DNA from: Isochrysis galbana
Lineage: Eukaryota > Haptophyta > Isochrysidales > Isochrysidaceae
Length of the DNA: 32,600 bases
NCBI GenBank assembly: GCA_018136815.1
Contig: CM030931.1
Location: forward strand, 11,840,986-11,873,585
Direction of reading: 5' to 3'
Under the pieces are notes generated by a model. That model did not search any database. It was not told the origin of the DNA and was given only the letters and a program-made list of their open reading frames with translations. Below, piece after piece: positions 1 through 8,500 of this stretch (position 1 is the first letter of the stretch; each line of letters opens with the position of its first letter). A program made the translations under genes and the position numbers.

Positions 1-1584
1 AATGGCATACCGGTTCGTTCATTTCAATGGCCTCCGCAATTCGAGCGACAAGGGTCTCGAGCATGCCTCGATGCCACCGGAGTGGTGCCGTGCCGCACCT
101 TCGCATTAGCAGCCTAGCTACTACTTTGCATTGTCGCACCCAGCCCTCGGAGCTTCTATCAGTGTGTTTTTGCATAGGGTGAAATAGCGAGACGTCTCGT
201 CCTGCCTAAATATGAAATTTGTGTGAAGCATACAAGTGCACGAGGGGTAACCGAATCTATTTGCTAATAGCGCGCTGCACGACGGGCAGCATATCTTGCT
301 ATTCATCCTGTTTATCACATGTCGTTTGCCTTCATTTGGTACCCCTCGTTTCCAAATACGCGATGCGGGTCGTTTGATTAGTCCACTGTGTCCCCGGTTC
401 CATCTTCGTCTGGGTCAAATGTTGTTCGAATTGGTGTTGTTTGAAGTTATGCTGGTGCCAGTTCCCATTTTGCAACACTTGAATTCGTACCTGAACTTGT
501 CATGGGTGCTATTTTGCTTCGATGGGAATCGCGTTATGACTTCGTCCTGGTTGCATTCAACGTTGTGCCTGTCAAGGATAGTGTTCTCCCAGGATTCCTG
601 GTTCCACTCAGTACTCAGTCGTCACGTTACGACATTGGCCAGCGGCCGCCTTGGAACTGCAATTGTACGCATACCGCAACTTACCTACCGGTTTCTGGTG
701 TGCTCAATTTGAACTTGGCGATTGGGCGTGTACCGCAATCAACGGCACCACAGGGATGTGTCGCATTCGCGAATCGACACTCGTTAGGCTTCGCTCTTCT
801 CTCTTCTCTTCGTCGTTCGGTATCTATCGTTATAATTCTCTGCTTTCTCCGGTTCTTGGTCAAAAGCTTCGCTTGGATGCATGGGATCGTGGGTTGTGGA
901 GCGCCCTCTCTCTTTCTCTCGAAAGAGAAGGGAAGTTTCCCCACCTTTCTTCCTCCTAGGCGCCTCGCAAATAGGTTTAATTCGCTATCTTCTCCGCGTT
1001 TCTCTATCTACTTCAGTGATTGCAATCAGGTTTAATTTGCAAGCTCATCGCATCTCCCCCCTAGGCACACCGCACTTCTCTCGTCTTATTTGGTAAGTCT
1101 CTTGGAATCCTGTGCGGCAGGATTGCCCCTCGTTTCCGTTATGGTGCGATTCCCCTTCCAGACGGGATCGCCGACAGATCGCCTTCTGATCGTCGTCCGT
1201 CGTCGTCTGGCCGGAGTGTTTGGGTTTGATTTTAGTCGAGTTACGTGAGAAAGTCGTGGGGCGAGAGTCGGCACGCGGGTGTTGAGCATCGCCAGGGACC
1301 CTGACTGGGGACGGAGTAAATACCTCCGCACTCACGAGCGCACACGTGCATTTTTTTTGTGCTGAGGCGTTTTCCCCGATCGACACCGCCCTCGACTCCA
1401 GGTGGATTCACGTCCAAGGAATCGAGCTCTCCGAGGGTACGTCCGTGTGGGTTTGTGTGGGTTTCGATGCGGGTTTTATGATAAAAAATTGGAGGTCGAG
1501 CACGAAGGACCATGTCACGTGATGTCTTTCTGAAGCAGCTCGGTACAAAGGTTGTGTCACGGAACTGGGCCGAAGTTTCTATGC
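1..1584. other. Non-coding stretch, no gene seen
   Basis: I see no recognisable protein, splice pattern or RNA gene here. Several open frames exist on both strands (for example 502-1035 plus and 1045-1386 minus), but they overlap each other, resemble no family I know and are rich in Ser, Arg and Leu, as expected for translated pyrimidine-rich spacer. The stretch is T/C-rich around 780-960. Its one structured element is the left arm of an inverted repeat at 321-367, listed separately. Confidence 0.6.
321..367 (+). repeat. Left arm of a perfect 47-bp inverted repeat
   Basis: Bases 321-367 are the exact reverse complement of 2636-2682, with no mismatch over 47 bases. The arms lie about 2.27 kb apart and enclose the LRR-like fragment and the cytochrome b561 fragment. 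Identity stops abruptly at both ends and I see no target-site duplication outside the arms. Confidence 0.95.
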
Positions 1585-1974
1585 TCAGGTATATATTCGA
1601 GGAGTCAAAGCCACTGACTTGAACAACTTCCTGATGATGGCCAACTTCTTATATCTCTCATCATCCTCGAGATCATCCTCGAGATCATCCTCGAGATCAT
1701 CCTCGAGATCATCGATATCGTGCACTCCGATCATGATACGAGCCTTTGGGGGCATCACGCGTCCTAGAATGATTGTGGACGTCGTCTGGCCGTCTTTCAG
1801 TGTTAGATATGGGTATTTCGACTCAATATCCATTTCTTTGAGATGTGGCAGCTGTTCCAGTGGGGAAAGGTTCTGAATCCATCTCGACCGAAGCTTGATG
1901 AACTCCAAATTGGGGAAGGCACCGACGACGTCCGTCAGAAATCCATTCACGATCACATCTGACATAATGACCAA
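1585..1974 (-). CDS. LRR-like hypothetical protein fragment with EDDL repeat
   Basis: I do not recognise a full gene. The minus-strand frame ending with TGA at its low-coordinate end has a convincing stretch of about 125 residues that can start at the ATG at about 1967. It contains a leucine-rich-repeat-like segment (FPNLEFIKLRSRWIQ, then LPHLKEMDI), a hydrophobic Pro-containing stretch, and a tandem acidic repeat of EDDL units. The acidic repeat is encoded by a 12-base direct repeat at about 1659-1713. The open frame continues upstream into DNA that on the plus strand encodes a cytochrome b561 domain, so its 5' part is unlikely to be genuine. A 3' splice site just upstream of the ATG (gcag followed by gttgg) is also possible. 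It may be the last exon of an LRR or F-box/LRR gene, or a broken copy. Confidence 0.4.
   Translation of the reverse strand: MVIMSDVIVNGFLTDVVGAFPNLEFIKLRSRWIQNLSPLEQLPHLKEMDIESKYPYLTLKDGQTTSTIILGRVMPPKARIMIGVHDIDDLEDDLEDDLEDDLEDDERYKKLAIIRKLFKSVALTPRIYT
1659..1713 (+). repeat. 12-base tandem repeat (about 4.5 units)
   Basis: The unit cctcgagatcat is repeated about four and a half times without change. The period is a multiple of three. On the minus strand it encodes the EDDL repeats of the LRR-like fragment, so changes in copy number would keep the frame. Confidence 0.9.
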
Positions 1975-2596
1975 CCTGCGTCGCCCCCTTCCTCCCCCGC
2001 GTCCTCGCCCCCTTCCTCCGCGTCCCCGCCCACCCTGCCGCTGCTCGCCCACGGTGTGCTCATGTCCGTCGCGTGGGGCGTGCTCCTCCCCTCGGGCGCC
2101 TTTTTCTCGCTCGCTTGGCGCTCCCGGCTCACCGGCGGCCGCTGGCTCCGTGTGCATCGCGTGGTGCAGGTGTCTTTCTCCCTCCTCGCGCCCCCCATCG
2201 ACCCTCCCTCCCACCCAAAAAGGGAGGAAACCCCAACAACGCACCTCCCCCCCCCGATCTCTCAGGGAAGCGGCCTTGCGGTGGCTCGCCGTCGCGTGGG
2301 TGCCCCGAGGGCGCCACTTCTCGCACCCCCATCACACGCTCGGGATCGTCGCCTTCGCCCTCGCCCTGCTGCAGCCGCTCAACGCGCTCGTGCGCGGCAC
2401 GCCCGGCGCCCGCACCGCACGCCGCGCCGTGTGGCGGGTCGCGCACAAGGGGACGGGCTACGCCGTGCTCGGCGTGGGCGTCTACCAGGCCCTCTCGGGG
2501 CGCGCCCTCATGCCGAGCCAAGGCGACGCCGTTCTCGTCGCGTACGGGGTGCTCCTGGGCCTCTCCTTGGGGGTGCTCGCGGGGGGCTCATGGTAG
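1963..2596 (+). CDS. Cytochrome b561-domain protein, 5'-truncated
   Basis: Two exons (1963-2171 and 2266-2596) joined by a 94-base GT-AG intron give a continuous frame. The product matches the transmembrane ferric-reductase/cytochrome b561 domain that often follows a DOMON domain. Seen directly are LLAHGVLMSVAWGVLLP at the first heme-helix, VHRVVQ in the next, HPHHTLGIVAFALALLQPLN, and AHKGTGYAVLG, so all four heme-ligand histidines are present. It should be an integral membrane protein moving electrons from ascorbate or a similar donor (family knowledge). The 5' side is odd. The frame runs back only to a TGA at 1960-1962, there is no AG between 1963 and 2061 to serve as a 3' splice site, and the only in-frame ATG (2062) lies after the first heme histidine. 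No DOMON domain or signal peptide is visible. The upstream coding region looks Ser/Pro-rich and then broken. The end at TAG 2594-2596 is plausible, but a further exon cannot be excluded. Confidence 0.72.
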
Positions 2597-2635
2597 GGTG
2601 AGAGTCCCCACGGGAGGGGATTTCTTTTATACCGG

Positions 2636-2682
2636 CGCATCGCGTATTTGGAAACGAGGGGTACCAAATGAAGGCAAACGAC
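2636..2682 (-). repeat. Right arm of the 47-bp inverted repeat
   Basis: Exact reverse complement of 321-367. It begins 40 bases after the cytochrome b561 stop codon and is followed by a run of 14 or more C. The region from here to 3130 holds no gene that I can see. Confidence 0.95.
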
Positions 2683-3130
2683 CTTACGCCCCCCCCCCCC
2701 CCACTCCCCGCCTCCGTAAAAACCTTTAGAACCACCTTAACAGGCCCATTAAGTGGTCATACGAAGCGCCAACCACTTACGTACCAACCTATCGCAACGC
2801 CACTAACAACCTATCGCGAAAGCTGGTTGTTAATGGTCAGCCCTAGCCTTTTGGCCTTGGATTAGGTTTTGGTATTTGGTATCGCCCAATAATGACAGTC
2901 CGTACAGGCCCTGAGACATGATGCGTGTACGGCGCAACCTGCTTCAATTCCGCCCAACCCTTAGGTTGCAGGCCTGGGCAGTGCATGTGGGCTGAGTACA
3001 ATACTTGACTCAGGGCCCCAAAGCTTTAAGGGTTAAGGGGCCAAAATACCAAGGGGGAGAACTAATGTGCTAGGAATTGGCTAGGTATGGAGTACTTCTG
3101 CGAGATATAAACTTTACTCCTGTGTCTTGC
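2683..3130. other. Spacer, probable 5' region of the 3173 gene
   Basis: No coding signal. It starts with a poly-C tract and has a small direct repeat (aacctatcgc twice, about 2787-2817). It ends in a pyrimidine-rich 3' splice-like site (tcctgtgtcttgcag, ending at 3131) just upstream of the next start codon. That would fit an intron in the 5' untranslated region. Confidence 0.4.
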
Positions 3131-3172
3131 AGAGTACGTCCCGTCCTCCCTCCCTGCACCTGACGCTGCCGC

Positions 3173-3514
3173 ATGAGCGCGCACGAGAGCACTCTCGACT
3201 ACATCCTCGCCACCGATGGCGAGGGGTACCACTACACGGTGTACTCGAGCATCAAAGAGATCGGGACCGCGAGCGTTACAATTGAGCCCGCTCCCTCCTC
3301 GCCCTCCGTATTCCTTCTCCACTTGAGCGGCATGAGCGACGAGGCAGACCCTCACCTTCTGGAGGGGGCACCTGATCCGCTCCACCGCTCCAAGGGCGAG
3401 CGCGTGGAGGTGGGCACGATCGTGCTTCCGAAAAATGCGGTCAAGGACGCCGCCAAGGTTCGCATCGATGCACACACCAAGGCGGGCCTTGTCATACATC
3501 TGCCGAGAGAATAG
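3173..3514 (+). CDS. Small hypothetical protein, possibly Hsp20-like
   Basis: This 113-residue open frame is likely real. In-frame TGA lies 12 bases upstream of the ATG, so this ATG is the first available start, and a good 3' splice site at 3131 suggests a 5' UTR intron. The protein is soluble, with no signal peptide or membrane segment. Its middle (SVTIEPAPSSPSVFLLHLSG) and end (VGTIVLPKNAVKDAAKVRID then GLVIHLPRE) alternate like beta-strands. The ending resembles the C-terminal part of small heat-shock (alpha-crystallin/Hsp20 or CS) folds, where a strand, an LPxN turn and a final V.VP strand occur. That resemblance is weak and by eye only. It is shorter than usual Hsp20 proteins and lacks a clear IXI tail. 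I cannot assign a function firmly. Confidence 0.5.
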   Translation: MSAHESTLDYILATDGEGYHYTVYSSIKEIGTASVTIEPAPSSPSVFLLHLSGMSDEADPHLLEGAPDPLHRSKGERVEVGTIVLPKNAVKDAAKVRIDAHTKAGLVIHLPRE

Positions 3515-4092
3515 AGAGGAGACGGGGGCCACTTCGGGGCATAGCAGAGCTGAGTGGGCGAGCGTGCAGGTGGCACGGGCGGGAGGGTGCGAGGGATGGA
3601 TGAAGGTAGAGGAAGGAAGTCTGAGATATTCTCATATTATCGGCGAATAAAGGGCGTGCCGGGTCGACACGCGGGCATGGTGTCCGCGGCGTAACTGCCT
3701 CACTCATGGTGTGCGCAACGTCATGGCGCCCACGTTGCTGCAAGCGCGCACGGCGCAGACGCGCAGACCATCGAGACGCGATGGCGTGTGTGATGCCGCA
3801 CACTCGCATCGTCCGAATCGCCTATTCACCTAGTGTGTATTTGTTGGCTATGCTTGTGTGCTGGCAGTGATGCGCATGGTGAAAAGCGCATGCGGATTAT
3901 GTGCGCATGGACGTGTGGTATGCATATGGCTTGGTTCAGAACCCTATTGCCTATTTCTGTAGGAGGGATGATGACCATCTTGAGAAAGGTAGAGCTAGGT
4001 GCTATCTGAAGTGATGGTGTATGTCATCCCTCTGCCCCTCCGTTGTTGCCCCTCCCTCCCATTTCCTATATTCTCTGTTCTCTCTCTCTCTG

Positions 4093-4095
<3 letters not shown>
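3515..4095. other. Spacer, no gene seen
   Basis: This stretch follows the stop of the small gene. A polyadenylation-like aataaa occurs at about 3646-3651 and may end its transcript. Otherwise I see only GT-rich and CG-containing sequence with no coherent open frame. Confidence 0.4.

Positions 4096-4177
<82 letters not shown>
4096..4177 (+). repeat. (CT)n microsatellite
   Basis: An uninterrupted CT dinucleotide run of about 82 bases, preceded by a shorter imperfect CT run. Confidence 0.97.
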
Positions 4178-4180
<3 letters not shown>

Positions 4181-4185
4181 CCCTC

Positions 4186-4270
4186 GGTCCCCTTGCCCCT
4201 TGGCCCTTGGCCTTGGCCTTGGCCTTGGACCTTGACCTTGTCCTTGTCCTTGGACCTTGACCTTGTCCTC
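4186..4270 (+). repeat. Degenerate CCTTGG/CCTTGA hexamer tandem repeat
   Basis: About 14 imperfect copies of a six-base unit (ccttgg, ccttga, ccttgt) follow the CT run directly. The frames read through it give Leu/Asp/Gly strings that I take to be artefacts. Confidence 0.9.
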
Positions 4271-4354
4271 ATCGAAACAAATCCCTCCTCACCCATGTTC
4301 GACAGGCAAAAGGGTGCAGCGTGGGGGCCCGTGCCACTCTGGACACTAGAAACG

Positions 4355-4396
4355 AGCCTCAGCCGGAGATCATAAACCCCAGCCGGAGACCATAAA
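4355..4396 (+). repeat. Short tandem duplication of about 20 bases
   Basis: The segment cagccggagatcataaaccc is followed at once by cagccggagaccataaaca, a near-perfect direct duplication with two or three changes. Nothing else marks the site. Confidence 0.75.
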
Positions 4397-4503
4397 CAGC
4401 TACATTGTCATTGCCAAAGTTGTATTTGTCAATGCGATTGTTAATTGTCTAGGGACAAGTAATGGCACTCACACTCACTCTCATAAACATAGGGGATAGG
4501 CTA

Positions 4504-4675
4504 CTACAGCTGCTTGGCGCCCCACAGTCTGGCCACCGCCACCTCCTCCGTCTTCCGCCTGCGGCTTCGCACCTGCGCTCGCATCTCCGCCTCCGCTTCT
4601 TCTTCAGCCAAGGCGGCATGGCTCGACTCGTAGGTGACGCGGAGCCGCGCCATCTTGCGCGCTCGCATCACCTCC
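4504..4675 (-). CDS. Terminal coding exon of an unrecognised gene
   Basis: On the minus strand an exon-like segment starts after a 3' splice site (ctcgctcgcag) and ends at TAG 4504-4506, with a second TAG directly after. It encodes about 57 residues of a very charged, probably helical tail (EVMRARKMARLRV, then AALAEEEAEAEMRA, RSRRRKTEEVAVARLW). Codons end mostly in G or C, like the recognised genes nearby. A stop codon lies just upstream in the same frame, so an upstream exon is required. None was found: the DNA upstream on this strand is the hairpin-rich repeat (4709-4861), whose pyrimidine-rich end runs up to this splice site. Either that repeat sits in the last intron, or the rest of the gene is gone. 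No family recognised. Confidence 0.38.
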
Positions 4676-4708
4676 CTGCGAGCGAGTTGGGCGAGTCAAC
4701 GGGGAAGA

Positions 4709-4861
4709 GATTGGGTCAGGAGGGCAGTCTGCTCCAGGCATGCCATAAGGCATGTTAGGAAGGTGGGTGGTTCCTCCCCATAGCAGGGGAGGAGTGGAGA
4801 GGGGGGGGGGAGGGGGGGGGGGCTCGCCCCCCCCCCATGTGCAAACCAAGTATAAACTTAG
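4709..4861 (-). repeat. Hairpin-rich dispersed repeat, copy C
   Basis: Read on the minus strand from 4861 it starts ctaagtttatacttgg, then has a G-run/C-run hairpin, a ctctccactcctcccc box and a second hairpin block (catgcc...ggcatg), ending in gacccaatc. The same order of elements is present at 16693-16830 and 22870-23022. Its G/C homopolymer runs are longer than in the other copies. Confidence 0.85.
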
Positions 4862-5596
4862 TGACACACACAACAACAATTGAACACCCAACCTGATCTC
4901 GCCGGTGCACTCAAGACATCAGATCATCGGGACGCCAAACATGATATGCAATAAAAGCCACCCGCCAAAAAGCCAATAAATATGCGATGGTCAAAGTCAT
5001 TGACGCGAGGGCCCCGTTGCAGCGTAGCCATGACACGCAGAGAGTGCACCCATGCACAAGGCTCACGGGCCGTGCAGACGAAATGCTCGCGATAGAGAGG
5101 GTCCCTCTCATGTTGGGAGGAATTTCTTGAACAGCGATTGAGTGCCGAGATCTAGAGCGATATGCACTTAACCAAAACCAATGACAACATTGCCAAGGCG
5201 CAGTCGGACGTCATTGTCAGCGATCACGCATGCAAGTAACCACAGCCATGCCCGAGGCAACGCCAGCGCGTACATGCCTGCGGATGCTGTGCGCTCATCA
5301 CGCAAACACCAAGTTGTGTCAAAAAACAGCGGCAAGGGAGCCCATCGTTCAGGGCTCTAAGCGCTTGCGCTCGTAAAAAATCGAAGGGCGGGACGACTGG
5401 GACGGTCGGACTCTGGTCTTGTCCAGGGCCTCTCACCGAGTGTGAGAGGCGCAGTCGTCCGAGATGTTGAGGTTGGGGACGGGTACATCATCGATGGTGG
5501 GGACGACTTTGGAGCGCCTTTAATATCAGCACACTGCGTGGAGGTTCTTGCCCGCGGGGAATACCCCGAAGCATTCTATGTTCTAGCAACACTGCC
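4862..5596. other. Spacer downstream of the trehalose gene
   Basis: No convincing gene. A minus-strand open frame at 4911-5111 has a hydrophobic stretch but no supporting splice sites or family match. The stretch next to 5597 should contain the 3' untranslated region of the trehalose gene. Confidence 0.4.
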
Positions 5597-8500
5597 TTAG
5601 ATGCGGGCACCATCCGTGGGCGGGTGTCTCATCATGCCCGTTGATGGCGCCCGGGAAGGTTCGATCTCACTCGCCCGCTCACTCCCGACGCGAGCGAATG
5701 CATCCGTCATGGACGCGCCGTGGCTCAGTCGTAGGTTGTGCGGTGAGGTTGCGGGGGAATAGCGAGTGAACTCGCCAGACTCCCGCGGCTGTAGAGCACC
5801 TGAGCGCGCAAAATGCTCCAAAAACCGGACAACTTCGAAGGGTGAGCGAAGAGCATATGAGCCTGCAGTGTTGGAGCGCGTTGCAGTATCGGATACTATG
5901 ATGCCAAACCCTCCCAAACCGGCCATGACTCGGAAAGCGTCCTCATCAGTGACGTCATCGCCAATGTAGACGGGAAAGACGGGCAGCTCGGACTCCTTCT
6001 TAATCCAGTTTTCGATGAGCCACTCCACGGCCTTCCCCTTGTCCCAGTCCGCCGACGGCCGTAGCTCGTAAACCATCTTGCCGTATGTACGCCGTAGCAT
6101 GGGCATCTCAGCCACCAACTTGCCCACGACCTCGTCGACGTACTCACGATCAGGGCCCTCGGCAACCATGCGATAGTGTGCCGAAACGGAGAAGTTGTTA
6201 TCCTCAACAAGGGCCCCCGGGATATGCGCGAGTGCCTCTTCCAGCTTGGCCTTCGCATCTTCGAGTGCGGGGCGGAACGAGTCCGCCACCTTGTAGTTCG
6301 AGCCGTTCGGTCCCAAGATGTCGAAACCGTGAGAGCCAGCGTAGTAGAGCCCATGAAGCTGGACAAGGCCTTGCGCTGTGGCACGCGCGCGGCCAGAAAC
6401 AATGGCGGTTGGGTATCGCGTCGACAAAGCGCGAACGACGGAGCGAGCTTCCTCTGACAGCTTGGCCTCAGAAGGCGTCTCGACGATCGGGGTGAGGGTG
6501 CCATCGTAATCCAAGAAGAACGCAAGCTGATAAATCAGGGTGGTGAGGGCCGAAGTGAAAGGAGTGGGGACGGTCTCGACAGGGGGGGAAGGAGGGCAGA
6601 GGAGGATCCGGCGCGAATATTCGTTCGAACGCATCACACCGACCTAGAAACGGGCTGTGCCATCCGACCGCACCTGGAAGCCCTCCATTTTCGCCTCGAT
6701 CTCGTCGAGCCTAGCGAGTGCTGAGGGTACCTCCTCCTCATCGTCGACAGAGGCGAGGGCGCTAGTAAGGACGGTGCCTGAGCTGATCTCGCCTAGCGCG
6801 AGACCCTCTGCCGCAGCATTTGCCTCATCAATTTGCTGTAGGAGCGTCGCTTGCTCACGCTCCTTCTCCTGCTCAAGACGTGTGGCTGCCGCCATTGAGG
6901 CAAGCAGAGCGGCAACCTGAGCGATGCCAGAATCGAGATTGGATGAGACGACCGTAGGTGCCTCACATGATAGTCGTGATGCGCAGACTTTGCAGAGAAG
7001 AGCCTCAGGCATCACAGGGCGCGGTGTGTGCGTCGGCGCCACATGGTGTCACCTCTTTTTCATCGTCAACGTAGTGTCTCGCCTGACTGGGTTGCCTCCC
7101 CACCCGGCAAGCCCAGACACCCTTCGTGTCAGGCAGGTAATCGGAGTACGGCATGGCCCAGTCGTCGCCACGCTCGCGGGCCAGCTCTCTAGAGAGGATG
7201 TTGCCAAACAGGTCCTCATCGCGAGTAGAATGAGCGCCCAGCGCCAAAGCGAAATCGAGTCGGTGAGAAGTAGTAGCAGCGCTGCCTGCGAGTGAGGCTG
7301 CAGCAATACCATGGGCGCCGCCGTCCTCATCAATCGATTGCGAAGGCGCCGATGCACGAGGTGATGGCTGGCCCTCGGCGCCAGAGACGGAGGCATCGTC
7401 CCGGGCAGAAGCGTTAGACTCGCGCTCCAATCGAGGCGTATCGTCGGCGCGGCGCTCGTGGCGTGTGTAGCCTATTCGGCAAGCTTCGAGCACGATGTCA
7501 AGTGTAGCACCCTTGGACACACCGTATGGGCGAACCTGCGCCATGAGGATGTTGAGGCAGCAATGGTTGTCGGCGCTGGGGTGGGCGCGCCTCATCGCCA
7601 CCATATTCTCTCAGACTGTCGCACACTTGCACCTGAGCTGCTCGCACACCACGCATGCTTCTTTCACTAGGGATGCGGTGAGCTCCTCTCGGTCTTCGTG
7701 ATCTGAACCCAAGTTGCCCGTTCAAATGCAGCCTACCTGCACCATTTTCCCATCGAGGCAAACCTCGACAGGCTGATTACCCAAGACTTCCTTGAGGTGG
7801 AGCTGCAAGTCGCTTGCCTGCAATTAGTGGTTGCGTTTGTGAGAGCGTGTAGAATATTGGCGCCGACCAACCTCACCGACTGGTGATGGTGATGGTGACA
7901 TGGACGGGGAGCCCATGCACACAAGGCACCCGTGTGCAATATTACTTGAAGCCACGATCAAAATCGTCCGCCAAGATGTGGCTACTCAAGTACGGAGTGA
8001 CAATTTGAGCGCGCGCGGGGGGGGGGGGGGGGGGGAGGGTAGAGTCGAGGGAGAAGGGGCTACACACCTGAATCTCGCCAAAGTCCTCATCTGCATCCCT
8101 GTAGTGCCAAGTGATAGTGTGGTCATGTGCCTCCGTCAGTGAGCCTGGAGTTCGCTCCTCAAAATATTTGAACACAGGCTTGATTGACGCAATCCATGCG
8201 TCGTCCGGCGGCTCGATGGCCACAGTCCATTCAGCGGATGGGCCCCCCATGCGCGCGTAGACACCGTTCTCAGCAATAATCCACACGGGGAGATCGCCCA
8301 GCCACTGCGGGGCAAGGCGGCTGAAGTGAGGCAAATGGGTGGCCAGTAGGCGCACGTGCCAGACCAATGCTTAGCTTGTGATCGCCACAACAAAAGATGC
8401 CACCCAGGAGGGCAATTGATGCAGCCGAATCGAATCTACTCGTTCTATTGCGCACCTGCGAGACTAACCCCCGCTCTCTCCCGGTCATCACCACTACCGT

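Noticed and set aside
502-1035. 177-codon plus-strand open frame
   Set aside because: No family resemblance, overlaps other long frames, and lies in pyrimidine-rich spacer with no start or splice support.
2172-2265. Frameshift in the cytochrome b561 gene
   Set aside because: At first the two halves seemed out of frame, but the donor at 2172 (gtcttt) and acceptor at 2265 join them in frame.
3999-4296. Leu/Ser- and Arg/Glu-rich frames at the CT repeat
   Set aside because: Translations of a dinucleotide microsatellite only.
4911-5111. Minus-strand frame with a hydrophobic segment (TLTIAYLLAFWRVAFIAY)
   Set aside because: Could be a membrane helix, but there is no splice support, no motif and no homologue that I know; one helix alone is weak evidence.
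5896-6525. 209-codon minus-strand frame
   Set aside because: Shadow of the phosphatase exon in another frame.
6626-6646. Two separate genes: a TPS ending at 6644 and a TPP starting at the ATG near 6637
   Set aside because: Only seven bases would separate them. The in-phase splice from 6674 to 6526 rebuilds the conserved segment before the phosphatase motif, so a fusion is better supported.
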